From assembly GCF_023721835.1 (NCBI RefSeq), contig NZ_JAMKFE010000008.1, positions 182,588-246,587 on the forward strand: a stretch of DNA of 64,000 nucleotides, in the 5' to 3' direction. Below the pieces are notes generated by a model that was not told where the DNA came from, made no database searches, and saw only the letters and a list, made by a program, of their open reading frames with translations. Within the stretch, counting starts at the first letter, position 1, and each line of letters begins with the position of its first letter. Made by a program: the position numbers and the translations under genes. This document shows, piece by piece, positions 37,183-47,172 of this stretch. The stretch is from Caldimonas mangrovi (GTDB lineage: Bacteria; Pseudomonadota; Gammaproteobacteria; Burkholderiales; Burkholderiaceae_C).

Positions 37183-38148
37183 ATGGGACTGCTCACTGGA
37201 GCCTTGTACGCCTGCCTGATCGTTTATCTGGGAGGCTGGTATCTTGATGCATGGCATGGCAACTTCTCGTTGCTGCTGTTCCTGCTCACCGTGGTCACCC
37301 TCGCGTTCTGGCTCGCCGAACGGCTGTACTTCCTGCCGGCGCGCCGCCGCGCTGCCGAGGCGCTGCAAGCGCAGGACGCCGAGCGCCGTGCGGAACTCGC
37401 GCGCCAGGGCATCGAGCGGGTCGACGGCAATGTGCAGGAGGCGCGCGAGAAACTGCTGATGCAGCCCTGGTGGCTGGATTGGACGGCCGGGCTGTTTCCG
37501 GTCATCTGCATCGTCTTCCTGCTGCGGTCTTTCCTGTTCGAGCCGTTCAAGATCCCGTCGGGCTCCATGGTGCCGACCTTGCTGGTCGGTGACCTGATTC
37601 TCGTGAACAAATACCACTACGGCGTGCGCCTGCCGGTGATCAACAAGAAGATCATCGACAACCACGTGCCGCAGCGCGGCGACGTGATGGTGTTCCGCTA
37701 CCCGAAGGACACCCGCGTCGACTACATCAAGCGGGTTGTCGGCGTGCCGGGCGACGAGGTGGCCTACCTCAACAAGCGCCTGACCATCAACGGCCAGCCG
37801 GTGCCGACGCAGCCGCTCGGTGAGTTCTACAACGAGGACCGGCGTCGCTATGCGCAGCTGTTCTCCGAGAAGCTCGGCACCATGGAGCATCGCATCCTGA
37901 ACTACAAGGATGCACCACCCTTCGTGATCGCAGCCGACGACTTTCCGCACAGCGACAACTGCCGCTACAGCGCTGAAGGCGTGACCTGCAAGGTGCCGGC
38001 CGGTCACTACTTCACGATGGGCGACAACCGCGACGATTCGCAGGATTCGCGCTTTTGGGGCTTCGTGCCGGACGAGAACATCGTCGGCAAGGCCTTTTTG
38101 ATCTGGATGAATTTGGGTAATCTCGGCCGTATCGGTTCGTTTCAGTAA
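37183..38148 (+). CDS. lepB: signal peptidase I
   Basis: A 321-residue inner-membrane serine protease of family S26 that removes signal peptides. The N-terminus has two or three membrane helices (about 4-20, 24-42 and 104-125). The catalytic dyad is Ser128 in PSGSMVPTLLVG and Lys183 in VDYIKRVVGVPG; box E, GDNRDDSQDSR, is intact. It follows lepA as in Escherichia coli. Confidence 0.96.
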   Translation: MGLLTGALYACLIVYLGGWYLDAWHGNFSLLLFLLTVVTLAFWLAERLYFLPARRRAAEALQAQDAERRAELARQGIERVDGNVQEAREKLLMQPWWLDWTAGLFPVICIVFLLRSFLFEPFKIPSGSMVPTLLVGDLILVNKYHYGVRLPVINKKIIDNHVPQRGDVMVFRYPKDTRVDYIKRVVGVPGDEVAYLNKRLTINGQPVPTQPLGEFYNEDRRRYAQLFSEKLGTMEHRILNYKDAPPFVIAADDFPHSDNCRYSAEGVTCKVPAGHYFTMGDNRDDSQDSRFWGFVPDENIVGKAFLIWMNLGNLGRIGSFQ

Positions 38149-38193
38149 CACGGCTTTGCTGTCCACGACCTTTCCAAGCCCCAGGAGCTAACG

Positions 38194-38559
38194 ATGACCC
38201 TTGTTTCCCGGCGCGAACAGCGCGGCGTCACCTTGATCGGCCTGCTGTTCTGGGCCGTGCTGATCGGCGCCGTGGCCTTGATCGGGATGAAGGTCTTTCC
38301 GACACTGAACGAATACTGGACGATCCAGAGGACCGTGAACAAGGTCGCGCAGGAAGGTGGCACCACGGTGCCCGAGATCCGTGCGTCGTTCGAGCGCCAG
38401 AAGCAGATCGAATACTCGATCGAGTCCATCTCCGGCAAGGATCTCGAGGTCACGAAGGAAAACGATCGCATCGTGATCAGCTTCGCCTACGACAAGGAGA
38501 TCGTCCTGATCGAGCCGGTCTATCTGCTGATCAGGTACTCGGGCCGCTCCAAGCCATGA
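38194..38559 (+). CDS. DUF4845 domain-containing membrane protein
   Basis: A 121-residue protein with one N-terminal membrane helix (about 13-33) that begins like a type IV pilin-type segment (RGVTLIGLLFWAVLIG), followed by a small periplasmic domain containing VPEIRASFERQKQIEYS and DLEVTKENDRIVISFAY. This is DUF4845, found between lepB and rnc in many betaproteobacteria; function unknown. The RGVTLIGLL stretch resembles a prepilin cleavage site but lacks the usual Glu at position +5. Confidence 0.85.
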   Translation: MTLVSRREQRGVTLIGLLFWAVLIGAVALIGMKVFPTLNEYWTIQRTVNKVAQEGGTTVPEIRASFERQKQIEYSIESISGKDLEVTKENDRIVISFAYDKEIVLIEPVYLLIRYSGRSKP

Positions 38560-38603
38560 GCTGTCGCCGCGCGCGCTGCGACGGCCGTTGAAAGGCGGCG
38601 GGT

Positions 38604-39287
38604 GTGAGCGACGCTGTTCAAGCGCTGGAGCAACGGCTCCAGTACCGCTTTCGCAACCCGGCGCTGCTCGCGCGGGCCTTGACGCACCGCAGCTTTGGGG
38701 CCGACCACAACGAACGGCTCGAGTTTCTCGGCGACTCGGTGTTGGGGCTGGCGATCTCCGGCTTGCTGTACGAGCGCTTTTCCGGCTCCGACGAAGGCGA
38801 CCTCTCTCGCGTGCGAGCCAACCTCGTGAAGCAGGATTCGCTGCATCGCATCGCGCTGACGCTCGAACTTCCCGGCTGCCTGCGGCTCGGCGAGGGCGAG
38901 GCGCGCAGCGGCGGCGCGCAGCGCCCCTCGATCCTGGCCGATGCGCTGGAAGCGGTATTCGGTGCGGTCTATCTGGACGGTGGCTTCGACGCAGCCCGGA
39001 CGCTGGTTCACCGCCTGTTCAGCGCGGTGCTGACCGAACCCGACCTGCGCAGCAGCGCCAAGGACGCCAAGACCGAGCTGCAGGAATGGCTGCAGGCGCG
39101 CAAGATCGCGGTGCCGGCCTATGCCATCGTCGCGACGCGCGGGCATGCGCACCAGCAGCAGTTTGTCGTCAGCTGCAGCGTGCCGGCGCTGGCGGTCGTG
39201 CAGAACGGCGAGGGGCCCTCGCGCCGGGCGGCCGAACAGGTGGCGGCGCAGGCCGTGCTCGCTAAACTCAAGGCAACGGGCCGCTGA
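38604..39287 (+). CDS. rnc: ribonuclease III
   Basis: A 227-residue double-strand-specific endonuclease. The signature [11 protein letters not shown] holds Glu40 and Asp44, and the second acidic cluster has Glu116 in [10 protein letters not shown]; the double-stranded RNA-binding domain (about 150-225) starts [11 protein letters not shown]. It cuts rRNA precursors and regulatory duplexes. The start is GTG at 38604. It precedes era, the standard rnc-era-recO order. Confidence 0.95.
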   Translation: MSDAVQALEQRLQYRFRNPALLARALTHRSFGADHNERLEFLGDSVLGLAISGLLYERFSGSDEGDLSRVRANLVKQDSLHRIALTLELPGCLRLGEGEARSGGAQRPSILADALEAVFGAVYLDGGFDAARTLVHRLFSAVLTEPDLRSSAKDAKTELQEWLQARKIAVPAYAIVATRGHAHQQQFVVSCSVPALAVVQNGEGPSRRAAEQVAAQAVLAKLKATGR

Positions 39288-39322
39288 AAGCGGTCAATTT
39301 TGCTTGTGCAGCTTCAGCTGCG

Positions 39323-40267
39323 ATGGAAAACGTGAACGTGGACTCCAACCCTTCGCCGGCAGACGGCGATCCCTCGCTGCCCGCCGGCGGGCAGCGTTGC
39401 GGGCTGATCGCCATCGTCGGGCGGCCCAATGTCGGCAAGTCGACGCTGCTGAACGCCCTCGTCGGACAGAAGGTCAGCATCACGTCGCGCAAGGCACAGA
39501 CGACGCGCCACCGCATCACCGGCATCCGCACGCTGGGTGACGCGCAATACGTCTTTGTCGACACGCCGGGCTTCCAGACCCGGCACAGCAACCCGCTCAA
39601 TCGCACGCTGAACCGCACGGTGTTGTCTTCGGTGAGTGATGTCGACGTGGTGCTGTTCGTCGTCGAAGCCGGCCGCTTCGGGCTCGACGATGCCAAGGTG
39701 CTGTCGCTGATCCCCGAAGGCAAACCCGCGGTGCTGGTGGCCAACAAGCTCGACAAGGTGGTGCGGCGGGCCGAGCTGGCGCCCTGGCTGAAGAGCATGC
39801 AGGAACGTCACCCGTTCGCCGAGTTCGTGCCGCTGACCGCCAAGCGCCCCGACGACGTCAAGCGCCTGCTGGAAATCGTGCGGCCTTACCTGCCCGAACA
39901 GGCGTGGTGGCACGACGAAGAGGCGCTGACCGACCGCAGCGAGCGTTTCCTGGCCAGCGAGATCGTGCGCGAGAAGCTGTTCCGCCTGACAGGCGACGAG
40001 TTGCCCTACACCTCGACCGTCGTGATCGACAAGTTCGAGGAGGAGGGCAACCTGCGCCGGATCGCGGCGACCATCGTGGTCGAGCGCGACGCCCACAAGG
40101 GCATGGTGATCGGCGACGGCGGAGAGCGGTTGAAGCGCATCGGCACCGAGGCGCGCCAGGAGCTCGAGAAGCTGATGGACGCGAAGGTGTTCCTCGAGCT
40201 GTGGGTCAAGGTGCGCTCCGGCTGGGCCGACGACGAGGAGCGGCTGCGCAGCTATGGCTACGAGTGA
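39323..40267 (+). CDS. era: GTPase Era
   Basis: A 314-residue GTPase needed for 30S assembly. G1 is GRPNVGKST (residues 33-41), G3 DTPGF, G4 NKLD; the C-terminal KH domain (about 215-310) includes [16 protein letters not shown]. The N-terminus carries about 20 extra low-complexity residues ([18 protein letters not shown]) before the G domain, as in other Burkholderiales. It lies 35 bases after rnc. Confidence 0.96.
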   Translation: MENVNVDSNPSPADGDPSLPAGGQRCGLIAIVGRPNVGKSTLLNALVGQKVSITSRKAQTTRHRITGIRTLGDAQYVFVDTPGFQTRHSNPLNRTLNRTVLSSVSDVDVVLFVVEAGRFGLDDAKVLSLIPEGKPAVLVANKLDKVVRRAELAPWLKSMQERHPFAEFVPLTAKRPDDVKRLLEIVRPYLPEQAWWHDEEALTDRSERFLASEIVREKLFRLTGDELPYTSTVVIDKFEEEGNLRRIAATIVVERDAHKGMVIGDGGERLKRIGTEARQELEKLMDAKVFLELWVKVRSGWADDEERLRSYGYE

Positions 40268-40310
40268 GCGGTTCGCCGGGCCGCGCTCGCACGCACCGGC
40301 CGTCTGAACC

Positions 40311-41126
40311 ATGGCCACCTCCCGGGGCCGCGGTTCCGGAGCGCGTGCCGCGTTCCGGGTGCAGGGCGAGGCGGCCTATGTGCTGCATCGCTACGACTGG
40401 AGCGAGTCCAGCCTGATTCTCGACCTGTTCACCCATCAGCACGGCCGTGTCGCCGTGGTGGCGAAGGGGGCCAAGCGGCCCTACTCACAACTGCGCCCCG
40501 TGCTGTTGCCGTTCCAGCGGCTGGTGGTGGGCTTCAGCAGCCGCGAGGAAGAGGGTGGCGATGTCCACACGCTGAAATCGGCCGAGTGGGCAGGGGGCGC
40601 GGCGATGCTGACCGGCGCGCCGCTGCTGACCGGCTTCTATCTCAACGAATTGCTGATGAAGCTGCTCGCGCGCGCCGACCCGCATCCGGTGCTGTTCAGT
40701 GCGTATGCCGAGACCTTGCCCCACCTGGCTGCCAAAGACGAGCAGCAGGTGCAGTCGACGTTGCGCGCTTTCGAACTGGTGCTGCTGCGTGAGTTGGGCG
40801 TGCTGCCCCAGCTCGACGTGGCGACGCTGACGCTGGCTCCGGTGCAGCCCGAGGCGCGCTATCGCCTGCACGGGGAAGCCGGCGTGGTGGATGCCGAACG
40901 CCAGGATGCGGCCCTCGCCGGTCGCACGCTGCAGGTGCTGCAGCAGGCGCTCGATGCGGGCTCGCTGGACATGCTGCGCGCCACCTGTGCGACCGCCTTG
41001 CCCGAACTCCGGACGGCGCTGCGCCAACTGCTTCACTATCATGTGGGTTCGCCGCAGTTGCGCACGCGTCAGATGATGGTGGACGTCCAGCGGCTGCTCG
41101 ATGGACCTTCGCTGCTCAAACGATGA
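40311..41126 (+). CDS. recO: DNA repair protein RecO
   Basis: A 271-residue protein with the RecO N-terminal OB fold (AYVLHRYDWSESSLILDLF) and a helical C-terminal half. The zinc cysteines of some RecO proteins are absent, which is normal for betaproteobacteria. RecO helps RecR load RecA on SSB-coated DNA and anneals strands. It overlaps pdxJ (ATGA, 41123-41126). Confidence 0.93.
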   Translation: MATSRGRGSGARAAFRVQGEAAYVLHRYDWSESSLILDLFTHQHGRVAVVAKGAKRPYSQLRPVLLPFQRLVVGFSSREEEGGDVHTLKSAEWAGGAAMLTGAPLLTGFYLNELLMKLLARADPHPVLFSAYAETLPHLAAKDEQQVQSTLRAFELVLLRELGVLPQLDVATLTLAPVQPEARYRLHGEAGVVDAERQDAALAGRTLQVLQQALDAGSLDMLRATCATALPELRTALRQLLHYHVGSPQLRTRQMMVDVQRLLDGPSLLKR

Positions 41127-41917
41127 ACCCCCTCGTTGCTCCAGAATCATCCGCACGCGGCGGCGTGACCGCACTGTCGGTCAATCTCAACAAGGTGGCG
41201 CTGCTGCGCAATACGCGGCATCTCGGCATCCCGAGCGTCACCCGGGCCGCAACGGCGGTGCTTGAGGCGGGGGCCCAGGGCCTCACGGTGCACCCGCGGC
41301 CCGACGAGCGCCACATCCGTGCCCACGATGTGCACGACCTGGCCGCACTGCTGAAAGAGTGGCCGCATGTCGAGTTCAACATCGAAGGCAACCCCTTCCA
41401 CAACCTGATGGACTTCGTGCGGGCCGTGCGTCCTCATCAGTGCACTTTCGTGCCGGACACCGTCGGGCAATTCACCTCCGACCACGGTTGGACGTTTCCT
41501 CAGGATGGCAAGAAGCTGAAACCGCTGATCGCCGAGGCGCAGGCACTCGGCGTACGGGTGAGCCTGTTCATGGATCCGATGCCCGAAGCCATGGCGGCAG
41601 CGCGGGCCTGTGGTGCCGACCGGGTGGAGCTCTACACCGAGACGTACGCTCAGGCTCATGCGGCCGGCAAGGCAGCCGCGCTGCTGCCGAGCTTCGAGGC
41701 GGCCGCACGTGCGGCGATCGCCGTGGGATTGGGCGTCAATGCGGGGCACGATCTCAACCGCGACAACCTCACCGATTTCCTGCGCACGGTACCCGGTGTG
41801 CAGGAGGTGTCGATCGGCCACGCGTTCATTGCCGATGCGCTTGAGCTCGGTTACCGCGAGACCGTACACGACTACCTGCGCTGCATTCAACGCGCTTTTG
41901 CGCCCCAGGGCCGATGA
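41123..41917 (+). CDS. pdxJ: pyridoxine 5'-phosphate synthase
   Basis: A 264-residue TIM-barrel enzyme that condenses 1-deoxy-D-xylulose 5-phosphate with 3-amino-2-oxopropyl phosphate. Family blocks are [36 protein letters not shown], and [13 protein letters not shown]. The order recO-pdxJ-acpS is conserved and both junctions here overlap by four bases. Confidence 0.96.
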   Translation: MNPLVAPESSARGGVTALSVNLNKVALLRNTRHLGIPSVTRAATAVLEAGAQGLTVHPRPDERHIRAHDVHDLAALLKEWPHVEFNIEGNPFHNLMDFVRAVRPHQCTFVPDTVGQFTSDHGWTFPQDGKKLKPLIAEAQALGVRVSLFMDPMPEAMAAARACGADRVELYTETYAQAHAAGKAAALLPSFEAAARAAIAVGLGVNAGHDLNRDNLTDFLRTVPGVQEVSIGHAFIADALELGYRETVHDYLRCIQRAFAPQGR

Positions 41918-42309
41918 TCTACGGCATCGGCACCGACATCTGCGATATCCGGCGCATGCGGGCCACCTGGGAGCGGCGCGGCGAACGCTTTGCGCTCAAG
42001 GTGCTCGGCCCGCACGAGATCGAGGTGTTCCGCACCCGCTATGCGAAGGTGCCGGCGCGTGGCATTGCCTACCTGGCCACCCGCTTCTCTGCCAAGGAAG
42101 CGTTCTCGAAGGCCATCGGTCTCGGCATGCGCATGCCGATGACCTGGCGCGACTGCGAGCTGGTGAAGGCACCGAGCGGCAAGCCCCAGATACGCCTGCA
42201 CGGCGGTCTCGCCGCGTGGTTCGACGCCCGCGGCTTGCGGGCCCACGTCACCGTGACCGATGAATCCGAATACGCGGCGAGTTTCGTCGTCGTCGAAACC
42301 AAGGAATGA
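41914..42309 (+). CDS. acpS: holo-ACP synthase
   Basis: A 131-residue phosphopantetheinyl transferase. The magnesium ligands are Asp8 in [11 protein letters not shown] and Glu62 in [13 protein letters not shown]. It attaches the 4'-phosphopantetheine arm to Ser37 of AcpP, encoded upstream in the same block. It is coupled by ATGA to pdxJ and to nagZ. Confidence 0.95.
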   Translation: MIYGIGTDICDIRRMRATWERRGERFALKVLGPHEIEVFRTRYAKVPARGIAYLATRFSAKEAFSKAIGLGMRMPMTWRDCELVKAPSGKPQIRLHGGLAAWFDARGLRAHVTVTDESEYAASFVVVETKE

Positions 42310-43376
42310 ACCTGATGGCTGCTGCCGAACATGCTCCCCATGCGCCGGTGGTGCTCGACATCGCCGGCACCGCGTTGAACGACGACGACCGCCGGCGGTT
42401 GCAGCACCCGCTCACCGGCGGGCTCATCCTGTTTGCCCGCAACTGGGAGAGCCGGCTGCAGCTCACCGAACTGACGGCCGAAATCAAGACCATCCGCCCG
42501 GACGTGCTGATCTGCGTCGACCATGAGGGTGGGCGCGTGCAGCGTTTTCGCACCGACGGCTACACCCACCTGCCGCCGATGCGCGTGCTCGGGGAGTTGT
42601 GGATGCGCGACGCGATGGCCGCCACCGACGCTGCCACCGCTTGCGGTTATGTGCTGGCTGCCGAGCTGCGCGCGTGCGGCGTCGATTTCAGCTTCACGCC
42701 GGTGCTGGATCTCGACCACGGGCCGAGCGGCGTGATCGGCGACCGCGCTTTCCATCGCGACGCGCGAGTTGCCACGGTGCTTGCCAAGAGCGTGATGCAC
42801 GGCCTGCTGCTGGCGGGCATGCAATCGTGCGGCAAGCACTTCCCGGGGCACGGCTTCGTCGCGGCCGACTCGCACGTCGATGTGCCGGTCGACAAGCGCT
42901 CGCTGAAGGCCATCCTCGAAGACGATGCGAAGCCGTACGAATGGCTGAGCACCTCGCTGGCGTCGGTGATGCCGGCGCACGTGATCTATCCGAAGGTGGA
43001 TGCGCAGCCGGCGGGCTTTTCGAGCCGCTGGTTGCAGGACATCCTGCGCACCCGCCTCGGTTTCACCGGCGCGATCTTCAGCGACGATCTCAGCATGCAG
43101 GGTGCGATGGTGGCCGGCACACCGGTGCAGGGCGCCATGGCGGCGCTGAACGCCGGCTGCGACATGGTGCTGCTGTGCAACCAGTCGCTCGACGGCGGCG
43201 CAGCGGTCGATGAATTGCTGGATGGCCTGCTACGCGCGTTGAACACCGGCGGCTGGCAGGCGAACGAGGCCAGCGAAGCCCGCCGGCTCGATCTGTTGCC
43301 GCAGACTGCGCCGCTCGCCTGGGACGAGCTGATGTTGCACGCCCCGTACCGGCAGGCGCTGGCTCGCCTGCCCTGA
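42306..43376 (+). CDS. nagZ: beta-N-acetylhexosaminidase NagZ
   Basis: A 356-residue family 3 glycoside hydrolase, single TIM barrel. The catalytic nucleophile is Asp260 in SDDLSMQGA; the flexible catalytic loop [16 protein letters not shown] carries His178 and His183. It removes N-acetylglucosamine from anhydro-muropeptides in cytoplasmic cell-wall recycling, a step that in many bacteria feeds AmpR-type induction. Last gene of the block; a strong hairpin follows. Confidence 0.93.
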   Translation: MNLMAAAEHAPHAPVVLDIAGTALNDDDRRRLQHPLTGGLILFARNWESRLQLTELTAEIKTIRPDVLICVDHEGGRVQRFRTDGYTHLPPMRVLGELWMRDAMAATDAATACGYVLAAELRACGVDFSFTPVLDLDHGPSGVIGDRAFHRDARVATVLAKSVMHGLLLAGMQSCGKHFPGHGFVAADSHVDVPVDKRSLKAILEDDAKPYEWLSTSLASVMPAHVIYPKVDAQPAGFSSRWLQDILRTRLGFTGAIFSDDLSMQGAMVAGTPVQGAMAALNAGCDMVLLCNQSLDGGAAVDELLDGLLRALNTGGWQANEASEARRLDLLPQTAPLAWDELMLHAPYRQALARLP

Positions 43377-43399
43377 CCGCGCCTCCGCGGCGCATGAAA

Positions 43400-43438
43400 A
43401 ACAACGCCGCCGCAGGCTCAGCCTGCGGCGGCGTTGTT
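43400..43438 (-). terminator. terminator between nagZ and rne
   Basis: An 18-base perfect stem with a TCA loop. On the minus strand it is followed by a T-run, so it terminates rne well; on the plus strand there is no T-run and it can only be a partial stop for nagZ. Confidence 0.85.
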
Positions 43439-43471
43439 CTGTGAGGCGAGACCGGTCGCCCGGCCTCGCGT

Positions 43472-46438
43472 TCAGACCTGCGGGCGCGAGGTGTCGGAGC
43501 GGCCGCCCTCGAGCGGCAGCGAAAACTGCGACAAGTCCTTGCGCGTCTCGACCAGCACCAGCGGGCCCTCGTCGAGCGTCACCACCGGTTTCGGTTCGCG
43601 CGGCACGCGTGCAGGCGCCGGCGCGGCGGCGATGGCTTCCTGCGCTGCGCGCACCTTCTCGTCGTCGGAGTTGACCCACTCCAGCCCGGCGCCGCTGGCG
43701 ATTTCGTGCAGTTGGTCGAACGGCAGCACGAAGGGGCGGGGGGCGACGGCGACCGGGACCGGCGCAGCGGCAGGCACCGGTGCAGGGGCAGGCGCCGGTT
43801 CGGCTTCGAGGGGTGCCGCTTGTGCGAGCGGCAGTTCGGCCGTCTCGCCTTCGACCACCGCGGCTTCGGAGACGAAGTCCTCGGTCACCTCGCCATCGCG
43901 CTCCCGGCGGTCGCGGCGATAGCGGTCGCGACCGCGGCCGCGCCGCCGGCCTTCGCCTTCACGCGCCGCTTCGTTCTCGGTGCCGCTGTCGGCGCCCGCC
44001 ATCGCGGCTTCAGTGATGCCGGTGGCACCGACGACGCCGGTGTCGCCGGTCACGCCGGTCTCACCCGTGATGCCCGACTCGCCGGCCACCCGGGTGGCGC
44101 CCAAGGTGTCCTCGATCTCGGTACTTTCGAGCGTCTCGCCGGCTGCACCTTCCAGGGCACCGCCCTCGACGGCTTCGCGCTCGCGACGGCCGCGGCCGCC
44201 ACGGCGACGGCGGCGCCCGTCGCGCTGAGCATCGCCGGACTCGGCAGCCGCGCCCTCCTGGGGCACGGTGTCGGCAAAGCCGACTTCGGGCGGGGCTTCG
44301 ATCGCATCGGCAGGCACTTCACGCTCGGGGCGCGGCCCGCGGCGGCCTTCCTGGCGCGGCGGGCGCGCCTCTTGGGCGCCGGCTTCGCGCGGCTCGCGCT
44401 GTTCACGCGGCTCGCGTTGCTCACGCGGTTCACGCTCTTTGCGGGGCGTGTCGGTGCGCGACTCGCCGGCAGCCTGTTCTGCCGACTTTGCACGGTTGCG
44501 GTCGCGGCCGTCGCGGCGCCCGTCACGGTTGCCGTCGCGTCCGCCTTCGCGGTTGCCATCACGGCCGCCGCGGCGCTCGCCACGCTCGCCTCGATCGCCC
44601 CGGTCGCCGCGGCGGCGCGTGTCCTGCGCCTCCTTGGCGGCAGGGGCCGCCGGGGACACGGCAGGGGCGGGGGCTGGCGCCGATTGCGGTTCGCCGACGA
44701 ACAATTTCTTCAGCCACGCGAAGAATCCACCCTCGGTAGCTGCCGCCGCCGCGGCGGGTGCCGGGGCCGGCGCAGGCACGGCGGCGGACACCGCGGCCGG
44801 TTCGGGGGCGGGCCTGGGCGGTGCCATCGGCGCGGGCTGGTCGGGCAGGATGCCCTTGATCACCGGCTCCTGCTTGGCCTTGCCGGCCTTCTCGCGACGG
44901 GTGATGCCGACCTCGTCGTCCGGCTCCTCGATCATCGTGTAGCTGGCCTGCAGTCCTTCAAGGCGAGGATCGTCGTGGCGCAGACGCTCAAGCTTGTAGT
45001 TCGGGGTGTCGAGGTGCTTGTTGGGCACCAGCAGCACGGTCACGCGCTGCTTCAGTTCGATCTTGGTGATCTCGGTGCGCTTCTCGTTCAGCAGGAAGGA
45101 CGTGACTTCCACCGGCACCTGCACGTGCACGGCGGCGGTGTTCTCCTTCATCGCCTCTTCCTGCACCATGCGCAGGATCTGCAGCGCGGACGATTCGGTG
45201 TCGCGGATGTGGCCGGTGCCGTTGCAGCGCGGGCAGGTGATGTGCGAGCCTTCGCTCAGTGCGGGGCGCAGGCGCTGGCGGCTCAGTTCAAGCAGGCCGA
45301 ACTTGCTGATCGAGCTGAACTGCACGCGGGCCCGGTCCTGGCGGAGCGCGTCGCGCAGCCGGGTCTCGACCTCGCGGCGGTTCTTGGACTCCTCCATGTC
45401 GATGAAGTCCACGACGATCAGGCCGCCCAGATCGCGCAGGCGCATCTGCCGGGCGATCTCGTCGGCCGCTTCCAGATTGGTGCGGGTCGCGGTTTCCTCG
45501 ATGTCGCCGCCACGCGTGGCGCGCGCCGAGTTCACGTCGATCGACACCAGTGCTTCGGTATGGTCGATCACGATCGCGCCGCCGGAGGGCAGCTGCACGG
45601 TGCGCGAATAGGCCGACTCAATCTGGTGCTCGATCTGGAAGCGCGAGAACAGCGGCGCATCGTCGCGGTAGCGCTTCACCCGGTGCTCGTTGTCCGGCAT
45701 CACGTGATGCATGAACTGACGAGCTTGTTCGTAGATGTCGTCGGTGTCGATCAGGATCTCGCCGATGTCCGCGGTGAAGTAGTCGCGGATCGCGCGGATC
45801 ACGAGCGACGATTCCTGGTAGATCAGGAAGGCACCCTTGCCGGCCTGCGACGCGCCTTCGATCGCGGTCCACAACTGCAGCATGTAGTTGAGGTCCCATT
45901 GCAGCTCGGCGACGCTGCGACCGATGCCGGCAGTGCGCGCGATCAGGCTCATGCCCTTCGGGTACTGCAGCTGGTCGAGCGCGTCCTTCAGTTCTTCGCG
46001 GTCCTCGCCTTCGATGCGGCGCGAGACGCCACCGCCGCGAGGGTTGTTGGGCATGAGCACCAGGTAGCGGCCGGCCAGCGAGACGAAGGTGGTCAGGGCC
46101 GCGCCCTTGTTGCCGCGTTCTTCCTTCTCGACCTGGACCAGCAGTTCCTGGCCTTCCTTGATCGCATCGGAGATCTTCGCGTTGCGGACGTCGGTGCCTT
46201 CCTTGAAGTACTGGCGCGAGATTTCCTTGAACGGCAGGAAGCCGTGGCGGTCTTCGCCGTAGTCGACGAAACAGGCTTCGAGCGAGGGCTCGACGCGTGT
46301 GACGACCGCCTTGTAGATGTTGCCCTTGCGTTGCTCGCGGCCTTCGATCTCGGTCTCGAAGTCGAGCAGCTTCTGGCCGTCGACGATGGCGAGACGCCGC
46401 TCTTCCTGCTGCGTCGCATTGATCAGCATGCGTTTCAT
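43472..46438 (-). CDS. rne: ribonuclease E
   Basis: A 988-residue endoribonuclease that starts mRNA decay and processes rRNA and tRNA. The catalytic half has the S1 domain (about 38-120), a DNase I-like fold with VSIDVNS and [11 protein letters not shown], and the zinc-link CPRC at Cys402/Cys405. From about residue 560 the protein is disordered and highly charged: an Arg/Glu/Gln repeat (RREPREQ-like), Arg/Asp/Gly-rich RNA-binding stretches, a Thr-Gly triplet repeat, and Pro/Ala-rich spacers, the expected scaffold for degradosome partners. A frame open to 46516 exists, but ATG 46438 has AAGGAG just upstream. Confidence 0.96.
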   Translation of the reverse strand: MKRMLINATQQEERRLAIVDGQKLLDFETEIEGREQRKGNIYKAVVTRVEPSLEACFVDYGEDRHGFLPFKEISRQYFKEGTDVRNAKISDAIKEGQELLVQVEKEERGNKGAALTTFVSLAGRYLVLMPNNPRGGGVSRRIEGEDREELKDALDQLQYPKGMSLIARTAGIGRSVAELQWDLNYMLQLWTAIEGASQAGKGAFLIYQESSLVIRAIRDYFTADIGEILIDTDDIYEQARQFMHHVMPDNEHRVKRYRDDAPLFSRFQIEHQIESAYSRTVQLPSGGAIVIDHTEALVSIDVNSARATRGGDIEETATRTNLEAADEIARQMRLRDLGGLIVVDFIDMEESKNRREVETRLRDALRQDRARVQFSSISKFGLLELSRQRLRPALSEGSHITCPRCNGTGHIRDTESSALQILRMVQEEAMKENTAAVHVQVPVEVTSFLLNEKRTEITKIELKQRVTVLLVPNKHLDTPNYKLERLRHDDPRLEGLQASYTMIEEPDDEVGITRREKAGKAKQEPVIKGILPDQPAPMAPPRPAPEPAAVSAAVPAPAPAPAAAAAATEGGFFAWLKKLFVGEPQSAPAPAPAVSPAAPAAKEAQDTRRRGDRGDRGERGERRGGRDGNREGGRDGNRDGRRDGRDRNRAKSAEQAAGESRTDTPRKEREPREQREPREQREPREAGAQEARPPRQEGRRGPRPEREVPADAIEAPPEVGFADTVPQEGAAAESGDAQRDGRRRRRGGRGRREREAVEGGALEGAAGETLESTEIEDTLGATRVAGESGITGETGVTGDTGVVGATGITEAAMAGADSGTENEAAREGEGRRRGRGRDRYRRDRRERDGEVTEDFVSEAAVVEGETAELPLAQAAPLEAEPAPAPAPVPAAAPVPVAVAPRPFVLPFDQLHEIASGAGLEWVNSDDEKVRAAQEAIAAAPAPARVPREPKPVVTLDEGPLVLVETRKDLSQFSLPLEGGRSDTSRPQV

Positions 46439-46718
46439 GTGCACTCCTTCGTGCCGGAACCTCGGCGGGCGCCGGCACACGAACACGTCGCCTTGCCGAT
46501 GCCGCGATCGCGGCATCGGGGGCGACTCATCGATGCACGAGAAACGAAGAGGAACCGGAAGGAATCGCCCTGGACTGACGTGATCGTGTACCGATCAGCG
46601 CGACAGCGTTGGCGCGTGCGCCCGCAAGACCGCGCCCTTCGGGTGAAGGGCGGCCCAGGCTGGTTGCCGTCTCCGCGCTGTGCCGCAGGCGCAGCGCGCT
46701 GCGGCACACCCGTGCACG
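46439..46718 (-). promoter_or_regulatory. structured 5' leader of rne
   Basis: Read on the rne strand, three strong hairpins precede the start codon: a perfect 24-base palindrome at 46496-46519 (58 bases upstream), an eight-base stem with a four-base loop at 46633-46652, and a ten-base stem at 46679-46708. RNase E mRNAs in enterobacteria carry a long three-hairpin leader through which the enzyme lowers its own expression. The layout here is alike in form; homology of sequence is not claimed. Confidence 0.5.
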
Positions 46719-47172
46719 CGCGCAGCCGGACGGTTCATGACCGGACGGGCGCACGACGCCAGGGAGCGCGGGGAGTGGAGGAACAACAACCGGGGGGAGG
46801 TCATGGGACGCGGACAACAGGTGTTGCCGGAACGACAAGGAAGCGACGACGCTGCGATGTCTCCGGACAAGGTCGGCCTGTTGCCTGAAAACCTTGTTCT
46901 TTGGTTCTTTCGACGTTTGCTCTGCCGCAGGTCGGGCCTGAGCCGCCGCTTCACCTTGGGAAGCGGCCCGCTCCACCGGGCCTGCGTTGCATCACCGTTG
47001 GCCGGTTTTTCACGCGCTTGTTACTGCTCTGCGCGAGAGACCGACCACCACCTTGCCTGCTCGTGTTGCCGTCACTCCTGCGATCAGGGTCGGAGGGCGA
47101 CAGGTAAACTCTTGAAAATCAAACACTTACAACGCAAACGTGGTGCAACGGATTATAGGCGCGAAAAGGCGT
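46719..47172. other. intergenic region between divergent rne and rluC
   Basis: About 450 bases that must hold both promoters. Short open frames on either strand lack protein character. The last 70 bases before rluC (about 47100-47172) turn A+T-rich and include TAAACT and TTGAAA hexamers, a likely rluC promoter area, but no pair with good spacing stands out. Confidence 0.45.

Noticed and set aside
38194..38290. Type IV prepilin-like start in the DUF4845 protein
   Set aside because: RGVTLIGLL resembles a prepilin site, but the conserved Glu at +5 is missing and the gene is the usual lepB-rnc neighbour, so a pilin call is not supported.
43706..46888. 1060-codon open frame on the plus strand opposite rne
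   Set aside because: Composition is Ala/Arg/Gly-rich with no domain; the minus strand carries complete RNase E with its zinc-link and catalytic motifs.
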